A stretch of DNA of 64,000 nt from Mycolicibacterium confluentis (GTDB taxonomy: Bacteria > Actinomycetota > Actinomycetes > Mycobacteriales > Mycobacteriaceae): positions 4,402,001-4,466,000 of the forward strand of contig NZ_AP022612.1 of NCBI RefSeq assembly GCF_010729895.1, given 5' to 3'. Position 1 is the stretch's first letter. Each line of letters starts with the position of its first letter. Positions 22,876 to 30,002 of the stretch are shown here, piece by piece. The notes beneath the pieces were generated by a model that searched no databases, was not told the origin of the DNA, and saw only the letters and a program-made list of their open reading frames with translations. Made by a program: the position numbers and the translations under genes.

Positions 22876-23232
22876 ATGGGGGACCGCGCGTACGCCGCTG
22901 GCGATGAGCTGCGAGCAGTGACCGAGGACCTGGCGGATTCTGGGCTGACTGTGACCGCACACGGTGAAGGCGTGGCTGAATCCCATGCAACCTCGGATGC
23001 TGCCGTCGAGAACGCGCTGAGCGGTTGGTGTGGGCGGTCCGCCGCGGCGATGCTGGCCCGGTCGCAGGAGTGGTCGTCGACGACCAGCATGCTGCTGGTG
23101 CGACTGGGTGCGCATGCGGGGGGGCTTCACGCCTGCTCGCAGACCTTCGCCGCCATGTCCGCCGAGCACGCTGCGGCCATCGGCAAGGTTCACTCGAAAT
23201 CTTCGGCCACCGTAGATCCGCGAAGCATGTAG
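22876..23232 (+). CDS. WXG100-like partner protein of the toxin gene
   Basis: A 118-residue mostly helical protein without signal peptide. A W-C-G turn in ALSGWCGRSAAAML near residue 50 sits between two helical segments, as in WXG100/ESX substrates. It ends 5 bp before the toxin start, so the two are cotranscribed. A heterodimer with the toxin's N-terminal WXG domain, exported by an ESX (type VII) system, is the likely role. No ESX machinery is in this window. Confidence 0.75.
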   Translation: MGDRAYAAGDELRAVTEDLADSGLTVTAHGEGVAESHATSDAAVENALSGWCGRSAAAMLARSQEWSSTTSMLLVRLGAHAGGLHACSQTFAAMSAEHAAAIGKVHSKSSATVDPRSM

Positions 23233-23237
23233 ACCGC

Positions 23238-24785
23238 ATGACGCTGACCGTCGCTGAGATCGAGAGATGGAGCGCCGGTGACGTTCGAGAGGTGTTTCAT
23301 GCCGCGACGTCGCGCGCCCAGGCTGCACAGGATGCGGCTGACGGCATCGCCACACTGCCTGCGTTGACCACCTGGGGCGGCGAGGCCGCAGCCACCGCGA
23401 AGGAGGCGTTGACCCGCACACGTCTCGACCTCGCCACACACAGCGAGGCTGCGCTGGCCGTCGCCGCTGCTGCCCGGCGGGCCGCGGACAACATTGGAAA
23501 ACTGCAGGCCGAGCTCAGGCAGCTGGAGATCGACGCCGACGATGTGGGTCTTCAGATCAACGGGCAGACCAACAGGGTCGAGCGAAAACCAGGCGCCACC
23601 CACGGTTTTCGCTGGCAACAGCAGAACATCCCTCCCCTGCAGGAACGACTTGATCGGGTGGTGGCACTGGCGAACCTCGTCGATGAGCAGTTGGCCAACG
23701 CCATCTCGATGGCTGACGGCACTGCACTTGTGCCCGCAGGACCCGCCCCGCCGACATCACCCAGTCCAGATCTCGCCGCGTTGCAGCACGCTAACGACGA
23801 GGCGATGGTGAAGGCTGCGCAGCGCGTCGAGGAGGCCCGCGAAGCTCTCGCCGAAGCGATGTCCACCATGTACGTGCATGGACCAGGCACACCAGAGTTC
23901 GACGCCGCCAGTGCACAGATTCCAGTACTCAAGTCCGAGTTGGCGCAGGCATTGGCTGAGGCCGGCAGCATCCCAGATTTCAGTGGCGCCGATCCCACTT
24001 CAGTCGGTTTTGGACGGAACGGGGTCAACTTCACTTACAAGCTTCCCGATGGGCGGACCGCAACCGTCACCTCGACCAAGCTCAAAGACGGCACCGTGGA
24101 ACTGTGGGACAACGGCGCTTCCGCCGTCTACAGGTACAAAGACGGGCAGTTCGTCGGCACACGGTTCCTTGATCACGGCCGCGCAGAGGCGACGGCAGAA
24201 CCACTGTTCAGCGCCGTGACCACTCCATTCGGACTCGGTCCCGCGGTGAAGGGAGGCCAAGCCGCTTATCACGGACTCCGGTCGCTCTTCGCTCGCGAAA
24301 GCGCGGAGGCGCTTGTCGAATCGAGCACCGACGATGTACTGGCGCGCGGTTCCGAGATCGTCGCCAGCCGAGGGGAATCCGCTGCTGACAATTTGGCCGC
24401 GGGCCTTGTAGACGACATCGCGGCTCCGGCGATTGATTTCACAACCGATCCCATCGTCGATCCACGAAAGTTCTCGGAGTACGCACTGTCACCTGAAGCG
24501 AGCAAGGGAAAATCTGCTATCTTCGATTCATTCGGATACCGAAACGTTCCAGAAAGCGCATCGAAACTCGTCTCCGAATACACCCAACAGGCTGGTGAAA
24601 AAATCTTGGCTCGCGATTTCACCGTCAAGTCCACGGATCAATACGGCACTCGCATCGCGGTTGACATCTCTCTCCCAGGTGTTGGCGACAGAAGTGGCGA
24701 AACGGCTGAGATCGTCACTGGATGGATCATTCGACCAGACGGCACCGTCAGCTTGACTACGCCATTCTCGGGGTTCACACCATGA
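23238..24785 (+). CDS. WXG-domain polymorphic toxin with DUF6883-like C-terminus
   Basis: A 515-residue modular protein. Residues 1-110 are helical with W-G-G in ALTTWGGEAA, a WXG-type export domain. Residues 115-245 are a helical spacer. Residues 258-300 contain a short repeat-like beta segment (YKLPDGRTATV, VELWDNGASAVYRYKDGQF). Residues 405-515 (KFSEYALSPEASKGKSAIF to TGWIIRPDGTVSLTT) fit DUF6883, a domain found at the tips of bacterial toxins. Base composition becomes clearly less GC-rich over the last 350 bp, as if the tip was exchanged. Its catalytic activity is unknown. It overlaps the next gene by ATGA. Confidence 0.8.
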   Translation: MTLTVAEIERWSAGDVREVFHAATSRAQAAQDAADGIATLPALTTWGGEAAATAKEALTRTRLDLATHSEAALAVAAAARRAADNIGKLQAELRQLEIDADDVGLQINGQTNRVERKPGATHGFRWQQQNIPPLQERLDRVVALANLVDEQLANAISMADGTALVPAGPAPPTSPSPDLAALQHANDEAMVKAAQRVEEAREALAEAMSTMYVHGPGTPEFDAASAQIPVLKSELAQALAEAGSIPDFSGADPTSVGFGRNGVNFTYKLPDGRTATVTSTKLKDGTVELWDNGASAVYRYKDGQFVGTRFLDHGRAEATAEPLFSAVTTPFGLGPAVKGGQAAYHGLRSLFARESAEALVESSTDDVLARGSEIVASRGESAADNLAAGLVDDIAAPAIDFTTDPIVDPRKFSEYALSPEASKGKSAIFDSFGYRNVPESASKLVSEYTQQAGEKILARDFTVKSTDQYGTRIAVDISLPGVGDRSGETAEIVTGWIIRPDGTVSLTTPFSGFTP

Positions 24786-25051
24786 GCGACCACCGATTCA
24801 CCCCCTATCAAGAGGCGCGCCTCGAGACCGACCGACTGTCCGATCAAGGAATTCCACGCGGGGTCCGCGTGACCGTGATCGAACTCCTTGGCGATGGCGC
24901 CTACACGGGCGTCGTATCGGTCGGCGAACTCCTGGATTCGGGCGGCCGACCTGCAGTCCTGGAAGAGATCGATCTGCAGAATCCGGACAGCCTGCTCGGT
25001 GACATCGACTTCACTGTCTACGACAGCGAATTGACACCAATAGAGCATTGA
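24782..25051 (+). CDS. Candidate immunity protein for the adjacent toxin
   Basis: An 89-residue acidic, soluble protein starting ATG within the toxin stop (ATGA). The core (GIPRGVRVTVIELLGDGAYTG) resembles small SH3-like proteins such as DUF4926 that are often found beside DUF6883 domains. Size, charge and translational coupling fit an immunity protein that neutralises the toxin tip before export. This is inference from context. Confidence 0.65.
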   Translation: MSDHRFTPYQEARLETDRLSDQGIPRGVRVTVIELLGDGAYTGVVSVGELLDSGGRPAVLEEIDLQNPDSLLGDIDFTVYDSELTPIEH

Positions 25052-25164
25052 CGGATACCACCAGCCATATTGCACGCTACGGCCAACCCGCCTACGCCGA
25101 CATCAGAAGGGGCCTCGCCACCTGGCAGACGGCTGCCGACCCCGTCGCCACTGCCCAATCCTGA
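25048..25164 (+). CDS. Short open frame after the immunity gene, possible remnant
   Basis: TTG at 25048 overlaps the immunity stop (TTGA) and opens 38 codons (RYGQPAYADIRRGLATWQ in the middle) ending at 25164. Codon use looks coding, but the protein matches nothing I know. It could be a truncated orphan module of the toxin locus or chance. Confidence 0.25.
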   Translation: MTDTTSHIARYGQPAYADIRRGLATWQTAADPVATAQS

Positions 25165-25170
25165 ACACGA

Positions 25171-25220
25171 AACTGCACACAGGGTCGTGCGCCGGCCCGA
25201 GCCACAGCCCTGGGCGCAAC
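25171..25220. repeat. Hairpin repeat element, copy 2
   Basis: Contains 40 bases (25175-25214) identical to copy 1 at 22760-22799, with the arms CTGCACACAGGG and CCCTGGGCGCAA slightly diverged. It closes the toxin locus on its right side. The remaining bases to the lipoprotein start at 25319 show no other feature. Confidence 0.85.
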
Positions 25221-25318
25221 CACGGCAACGCAGGTGACCGCAAACCTGAATCTCACAGCTTCATAAACATCACGGGTCACGTGTTCAACTCCTGCAACAC
25301 CGCGGGTACCTTTGCCGC

Positions 25319-25873
25319 ATGGCCTCAAAGCTGGCCCTGACGGGCACGGCGCTGGTGGCGGCTCTGAGCGCGGCAGCTCTGGTCAGCTGCAGCAGCTCCA
25401 CCGACGGAAGACCGGTCTGCCCGGGTTGCGGCACCAATGCCGAGCCCACCATGCCCACGGTTCGACCGCCCGTGGACACCCCGACCGCCCTGCCGTCGCC
25501 TCCCGGCCCCAGTACGCCGAGCGCGCCGGGCGGCGAGACGCTGCCCACCGACGCGCAGGGCTATGTCTTTGTCGAGACCAAGTCCGGCAAGACCCGCTGC
25601 CAGCTCAACACCGAGTCGGTGGGCTGCGAATCCGAGTTCGAGAACTCCCCCGAGGTCGACGGCGCACCGGCAAACGGGGTCCGAGTGAACTCCAGCGGGG
25701 ATCTGCAGTGGATCCTGGGCAACCTGGGCGACATCCCGACGGTCACCCTCGACTACCGCACCTACAACGCCGCGGGGTGGACGATCGCCGCCGACCCCAG
25801 CGGCACCCGATTCACCAACGAGGCCACGGGCCACGGCATGTTCGTCGCGGTCGAAGGCGTGAGGGCGTTCTGA
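25319..25873 (+). CDS. Putative lipoprotein, mycobacterial hypothetical
   Basis: A 184-residue preprotein with a signal sequence and a lipobox-like LVSC at residues 21-24, so it is likely lipidated and surface attached. A Pro/Thr-rich spacer (to about residue 75) precedes a globular domain with two further Cys (CQLNTESVGCESEFE). That domain ends with a Trp/Gly-rich segment. The function is unknown. Its TGA overlaps the ATG of the next gene (TGATG), suggesting a functional pair with the Thr-tailed membrane protein. Confidence 0.8.
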   Translation: MASKLALTGTALVAALSAAALVSCSSSTDGRPVCPGCGTNAEPTMPTVRPPVDTPTALPSPPGPSTPSAPGGETLPTDAQGYVFVETKSGKTRCQLNTESVGCESEFENSPEVDGAPANGVRVNSSGDLQWILGNLGDIPTVTLDYRTYNAAGWTIAADPSGTRFTNEATGHGMFVAVEGVRAF

Positions 25874-26340
25874 TGTCTGACGATCACGAGTTCTACAACG
25901 AGCCCACCCAGCGCTTCGAACCCGTCGAACCCGAACCGGCGCAACCCTGGTACCGCAAGCCGATCGTTCCGCTGATCGTCGGTGCGGTGGCCGCGCTGGT
26001 CCTCATCGGCGCGATCTACGGAATCGTCCAAGCGATGAGCAACGAATCCCCCAGCAGCACAACGACGACGACCACCACCACGTCGCCGACCACGACCCGG
26101 CCGGCCTCGGTGGTGCCGCCGCTCGTCACGACCACCGCGACGACGGAGCCGACGACCACCGAGCCCACCACCACCACGACGACCACCACGACAGACACCA
26201 CAACCACAACGACCACCACAACGGCGCCGACCACCACCACCCCGACCACGTCGCCTTCGGCCACCACGGTCACCGAGACCGAGACCGTCACCGAGACCAC
26301 CGTCGTCCCCCAGGAACCGCTGCCCGCCGAGGCACCCTGA
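25873..26340 (+). CDS. Membrane-anchored Thr-rich-tail protein 1
   Basis: A 155-residue protein with a short acidic cytosolic N-terminus (EFYNEPTQRFEP), a juxtamembrane PWYRKP, one helix (about residues 38-58), and an extracytoplasmic tail of almost pure Thr with Pro and Ser. It has the same architecture as the proteins starting at 27325, 29541 and 34081. A Thr/Pro tail of this kind is a plausible O-mannosylation substrate. Its function is unknown. Confidence 0.8.
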   Translation: MSDDHEFYNEPTQRFEPVEPEPAQPWYRKPIVPLIVGAVAALVLIGAIYGIVQAMSNESPSSTTTTTTTTSPTTTRPASVVPPLVTTTATTEPTTTEPTTTTTTTTTDTTTTTTTTTAPTTTTPTTSPSATTVTETETVTETTVVPQEPLPAEAP

Positions 26341-26364
26341 CCATGTGCGCCTAAGCTGGCGGTC

Positions 26365-27303
26365 GTGGATTTCCGGGTATTCGTCGAACCTCAGCAGGGC
26401 GCTTCCTACGCCGACCAGCTCGCCGTCGCCAAAGCCGCCGAATCACTCGGCTACTCCGCGTTCTTCCGGTCCGACCACTACCTGGCGATGAGCGGCGACG
26501 GCCTGCCTGGGCCCACCGACTCATGGGTGACGCTGGGCGCACTGGCCCGCGAGACCAGCACGATCCGGCTGGGCACCATGGTTACCTCGGCCACCTTCCG
26601 GCACCCGGGGCCGCTGGCCATCTCGGTGGCTCAGGTCGACGAGATGAGCGGTGGCCGAGTCGATTTCGGCGTGGGTGCGGGCTGGTTCGAAGAGGAGCAC
26701 CAGGCCTACGCGATCCCGTTCCCGCCGCTGGGCGAGCGCTTCGACCGCCTCACCGAACAGTTGGAGATCCTCACCGGGCTGTGGACCACGCCGGGCGGGC
26801 AGACCTTCGACTACAGCGGTGAGCACTACAGCATCGTCAACTCCCCTGGGCTGCCCAAACCCGCCCAGGATCCGCACCCGCCGATCGTCATCGGGGGCAA
26901 GGGCGCCAAGAGGACGCCTGCGCTGGCGGCACGGTTCGCCTCTGAGTTCAACGTCCCGTTCGACTCGCTCGACGTCATCAAGACGCAGTTCGGCCGCGTC
27001 GCCGACGCTGTCGCTGCCGCGGGACGCCCCGCCGACTCGATGACCTACTCGGCCTGCTTCGTGGTGGCCGCCGGCAAGGACGACGCCGAGGTGGCCCGTC
27101 GCGCGAACGCGATAGGCCGCGAACTCGACGAACTGCGGACCAATACGCCCCTGGTCGGCACACCCGCGCAGATCGTGGACCGGTTGGGGCCATTCATCGA
27201 GGCCGGAGTGCAGCGGGTGTACCTGCAGGTGCTCGATCTGGCCGACCTGGACCACCTCGAGTTGTTCGCCGACGGAGTCGTCGCTCAACTGCGCAGACAG
27301 TGA
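26365..27303 (+). CDS. LLM-class F420-dependent oxidoreductase
   Basis: A 312-residue TIM-barrel protein of the luciferase-like superfamily. The N-terminus MDFRVFVEPQQGASYADQL, FFRSDHY and the segment GGRVDFGVGAGWFEEEH near residue 95 are typical of F420-dependent mycobacterial members. The substrate is not predictable. It begins 25 bp after the Thr-tail gene with GTG and is followed by a second Thr-tail gene, so it may be part of that unit. Confidence 0.9.
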   Translation: MDFRVFVEPQQGASYADQLAVAKAAESLGYSAFFRSDHYLAMSGDGLPGPTDSWVTLGALARETSTIRLGTMVTSATFRHPGPLAISVAQVDEMSGGRVDFGVGAGWFEEEHQAYAIPFPPLGERFDRLTEQLEILTGLWTTPGGQTFDYSGEHYSIVNSPGLPKPAQDPHPPIVIGGKGAKRTPALAARFASEFNVPFDSLDVIKTQFGRVADAVAAAGRPADSMTYSACFVVAAGKDDAEVARRANAIGRELDELRTNTPLVGTPAQIVDRLGPFIEAGVQRVYLQVLDLADLDHLELFADGVVAQLRRQ

Positions 27304-27324
27304 TGCGCGTTACTATCGGTGCCC

Positions 27325-27897
27325 GTGGCGCGCAACGACAATCCTGACGACGACTTCTACAGCGAACCCACGCAGTACGCCAACTACGGCGGCAGCGGCG
27401 GTCAGGCCTACAGCGAGGCCCCAGATCCCACGGGTTACCAGCAGACCCCCGACTACCGCTACGAGACAGCGGCGGCCCCTGTTCCACCGCAGCCGCCCAC
27501 TCCGTGGCACCGCAAGCCCGCCGCATTGGTGCTGATCGGCGCGCTGGCCGCCCTGGTGATCGCGCTGGCCGTCTACGCCGTCGTGCAGTTGGCCGGCGGG
27601 TCGTCGGACTCCACCGACACCACCACGACCACCACCACGCCGACGACCACAACCGAGGCGCCGACACAGGGCCAGAACACCCAGGCCCCGCCACCGCCTC
27701 CTCCGCCGCCGGCCACGGAGACGGTCACCGAGACGCCGACCACCACGACCACCACCGAGGCGCCGACCACGACCGAGGAACCCACGACGACGACGGCACC
27801 GCCGACCGAGACGGTCACCGAGACCGAGACCGTGACGCCGACCCGGACGTGGCCGACGCTGCCGACGCTGTTCCCACGCCCCGGCCAGGGCGAGTAG
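27325..27897 (+). CDS. Membrane-anchored Thr-rich-tail protein 2
   Basis: A 190-residue protein with cytosolic DDDFYSEPTQYANY (compare EFYNEPTQ in protein 1), juxtamembrane PWHRKP, one helix (LVLIGALAALVIALAVYAVV), then a Thr/Pro tail with Gln/Pro and repeated TETVTET. I chose GTG at 27325 because the resulting N-terminus aligns with its paralogue; GTG at 27319 is possible. It converges on iniC. The function is unknown. Confidence 0.8.
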   Translation: MARNDNPDDDFYSEPTQYANYGGSGGQAYSEAPDPTGYQQTPDYRYETAAAPVPPQPPTPWHRKPAALVLIGALAALVIALAVYAVVQLAGGSSDSTDTTTTTTTPTTTTEAPTQGQNTQAPPPPPPPPATETVTETPTTTTTTEAPTTTEEPTTTTAPPTETVTETETVTPTRTWPTLPTLFPRPGQGE

Positions 27898-27910
27898 CCC
27901 CAGCGTTTTC

Positions 27911-27968
27911 CCCGCGAGCGCCCGCGTCGGTACGCCGTGGTCTGCGTACAAGGACGGCCGCTCGCGGG
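27911..27968. terminator. Nested hairpin between convergent Thr-tail gene and iniC
   Basis: CCCGCGAGCG at 27911-27920 pairs with 27959-27968. Inside, GTACGC at 27930-27935 pairs with 27944-27949. It lies in the 96 bp between two convergent stops, so a bidirectional terminator is likely. Confidence 0.65.
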
Positions 27969-27993
27969 CCAGATCACCCTGCCCCGATAGAAG

Positions 27994-29481
27994 TCAGTAG
28001 CCGCGCGAGGCGAACAGCGCCACCAGCGCCTCGGCACTGCGCACCGCGGCGCGGCAGGCTCGGGTGGTGAACGGGTCGTTGAGGGGATGCTCGGCGCGCC
28101 GTCGCCACCGCTGCGCGGCAGCGAACGCGGCCCGCGGCCCATCGTAGGGCTCATCTGGGGTCAGCCCCAGCCGACTGGCGGCATCGGTGCCCGAGCCGCC
28201 GATGATCCGCCGCAGCGACGCGATCTCGTCGTCATTCAATGTCGTTGGACGAGAACGCAACTGACTCAGAAGCCGCAGCTCCTCGAACGCGTGAGTGTCG
28301 GCCAGCAGCGGGTCGATGTCGGCGATGATGTACGGCGTCGCCCGGATCGGGTGGACCTCGACGAAGCGGCGCAGCGCGAGCATTGCGGTGTGCGCCTTGA
28401 GCAGTTCGGAGCGCTGGGCGAACTGCTGATCGATGACGTCACGCAGCGCCACCAGTCCGCTGCGCTCCAGAAGTTCGTCGGCCAACGTCACCGAGTCACT
28501 GACGCCGGAGCGCAGCACCGCGATCGAGATCCGGATGCCGAACATGCCGAACCGGTCCAGCAGGGCCGCACGCGTCGCGGCATCGACCGGCAGCGCGCTG
28601 TCCTCGCGGACGAAGCGGTCCACGCTGAGCATGGCCTTGTTCAGTTCAGCGGCGTCCGTTCCCGCGAGCTTCTCCAACGCCACGAACTCGCTCTGCCGCA
28701 GCGTGCGGGCCGTCAGCGCGAGCAGTCCCGACACCGGCACCACGGCCTGGCAGATGCCGGTCTTGTCCATCTCGGAGGTGAACCGCTTCGCGACGTCGTT
28801 GGCGGACAGCATGGCGTCGATTCGACCCGCGCCGATCTCGTCGGCCCGGGACGCCACACCGATCACTCCGAGTGCGCCCGCCGAACCGCCCACCAACTCA
28901 CCGATCTGTTTGAGCAGTGCGATGTCGGCGGCGTTCAGCGTGCGCAGCAGGAACACCACGGCGTCCACGCGCGGCACGCCGTCGTCGGGGACAAGCAGTC
29001 GAAGCGTGCGCTCGGAGACGTCACGGGACAGCGACGACGTGCCCGGGGTGTCGATGATGGTGGTGTCGATCAGTTCGGCGGCCGGCCACTCCACGTCCAG
29101 GTCGGCCACCTCGACCGGGTCCAGCGTCGCCATCTCGAACGTCAGTCCGTCAGCACCGCGACTGATCGGGACATTCGCCCGCCTGCCGCTGTAGTGGTTC
29201 GCCGTCACCTTCGGTGTGGGCCCATGCCGGAACCACGTCACGATGCGCGTGGCCTCGGTCGCGTCGGTGGGCGCGATGTTCTCCCCCACCAGGGCGTTCA
29301 CCAGCGTCGACTTCCCCGCTTTGAGGGTCCCGGCCAGGGCGATCCGAATGGGCTGATTCAACTGCCAGCCGATGCGGTCGAGTTCGTTGAACACATCGGA
29401 GCGCTGGCGGTACGCCGGTTCGCCCTGGTAGGCGCGGATGGCGCCGCCCAGGATCGCGCGGACCTGATCGCTCGTGCTCAT
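27994..29481 (-). CDS. iniC: IniC, dynamin-like GTPase of the isoniazid-inducible operon
   Basis: A 495-residue dynamin-like GTPase with P-loop GTLKAGKSTLVN at residues 51-62 and switch DTPGTSS. It matches IniC (Rv0343) along its whole length, including DATEATRIVTWFRHG and DEIASLRRIIGGSGT. iniBAC is induced by cell-wall inhibitors such as isoniazid and ethambutol, and IniA and IniC remodel membranes. I set the start at MSTSDQVRA (ATG 29481), the family start. It is the last gene of the iniB-iniA-iniC order; a Thr-tail gene on the opposite strand is inserted between iniA and iniC. Confidence 0.95.
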   Translation of the reverse strand: MSTSDQVRAILGGAIRAYQGEPAYRQRSDVFNELDRIGWQLNQPIRIALAGTLKAGKSTLVNALVGENIAPTDATEATRIVTWFRHGPTPKVTANHYSGRRANVPISRGADGLTFEMATLDPVEVADLDVEWPAAELIDTTIIDTPGTSSLSRDVSERTLRLLVPDDGVPRVDAVVFLLRTLNAADIALLKQIGELVGGSAGALGVIGVASRADEIGAGRIDAMLSANDVAKRFTSEMDKTGICQAVVPVSGLLALTARTLRQSEFVALEKLAGTDAAELNKAMLSVDRFVREDSALPVDAATRAALLDRFGMFGIRISIAVLRSGVSDSVTLADELLERSGLVALRDVIDQQFAQRSELLKAHTAMLALRRFVEVHPIRATPYIIADIDPLLADTHAFEELRLLSQLRSRPTTLNDDEIASLRRIIGGSGTDAASRLGLTPDEPYDGPRAAFAAAQRWRRRAEHPLNDPFTTRACRAAVRSAEALVALFASRGY

Positions 29482-29540
29482 TGAATCCTTGAGTTTACGG
29501 GCCAAGCTTCCTGGGGCTTTCGACGCTAGGATCGGCGCCC

Positions 29541-30002
29541 GTGGCAGCTGATGACCGGAACGACGACGAGACACCCTGGCATCACAACCCGACTGTGGTG
29601 TTCTGGGCCGGCGGTGTCGCTGTCGTGCTTCTGGGAGTGCTGGTCTATATGGTCGTCACGATGTCCGATGAGTGGAGCAAGCCCGCCGAAACCGTGCGGA
29701 CCACGACGACGGCGGTCACCAGGGAAACTACGACGCGCGAGAAGACGACCATGATCATCACGCCGTCCAGCACGTCGACGACCTTCACCACCAGCGTCCC
29801 GCTGTCCACCACCGACATCGGCATCCCGCCGCCGGGAGAAACCAGCGGTTCGGACACCACCTCCCCGACCACCACCACGTCGCCGTCGGAGGAGGAAGAG
29901 GTCACTCCGACCGAGGAGACCGAGGAGACGACGACCACCACCACGCGCAAGCGGCCCAGGCTCAACGAGACTCGGACGCTGACCCCGCGCACCAGTGACT
30001 AG
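29541..30002 (+). CDS. Membrane-anchored Thr-rich-tail protein 3, between iniC and iniA
   Basis: A 153-residue protein with acidic N-terminus MAADDRNDDE, juxtamembrane PWHHNP, one helix (TVVFWAGGVAVVLLGVLVYM) and a Thr/Ser/Glu tail that ends in basic residues. The GTG start lies 59 bp from the divergent iniC start, and its stop overlaps the iniA stop by 4 bp. It therefore interrupts the iniA-iniC pair on the other strand. The iniC promoter must lie within that 59 bp or upstream. The function is unknown. Confidence 0.8.
   Translation: MAADDRNDDETPWHHNPTVVFWAGGVAVVLLGVLVYMVVTMSDEWSKPAETVRTTTTAVTRETTTREKTTMIITPSSTSTTFTTSVPLSTTDIGIPPPGETSGSDTTSPTTTTSPSEEEEVTPTEETEETTTTTTRKRPRLNETRTLTPRTSD

Noticed and set aside
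22756..25220. The toxin cassette as a transposon bounded by the two hairpin copies
   Set aside because: No transposase, no target duplication was visible, and a third copy lies at a place without any cassette; the copies look like a dispersed intergenic element.
26050..26280. ACC/ACG triplet repeats as a possible CRISPR or satellite array
   Set aside because: The period is three bases, in frame with Thr codons of the membrane protein tail; there are no spacers.
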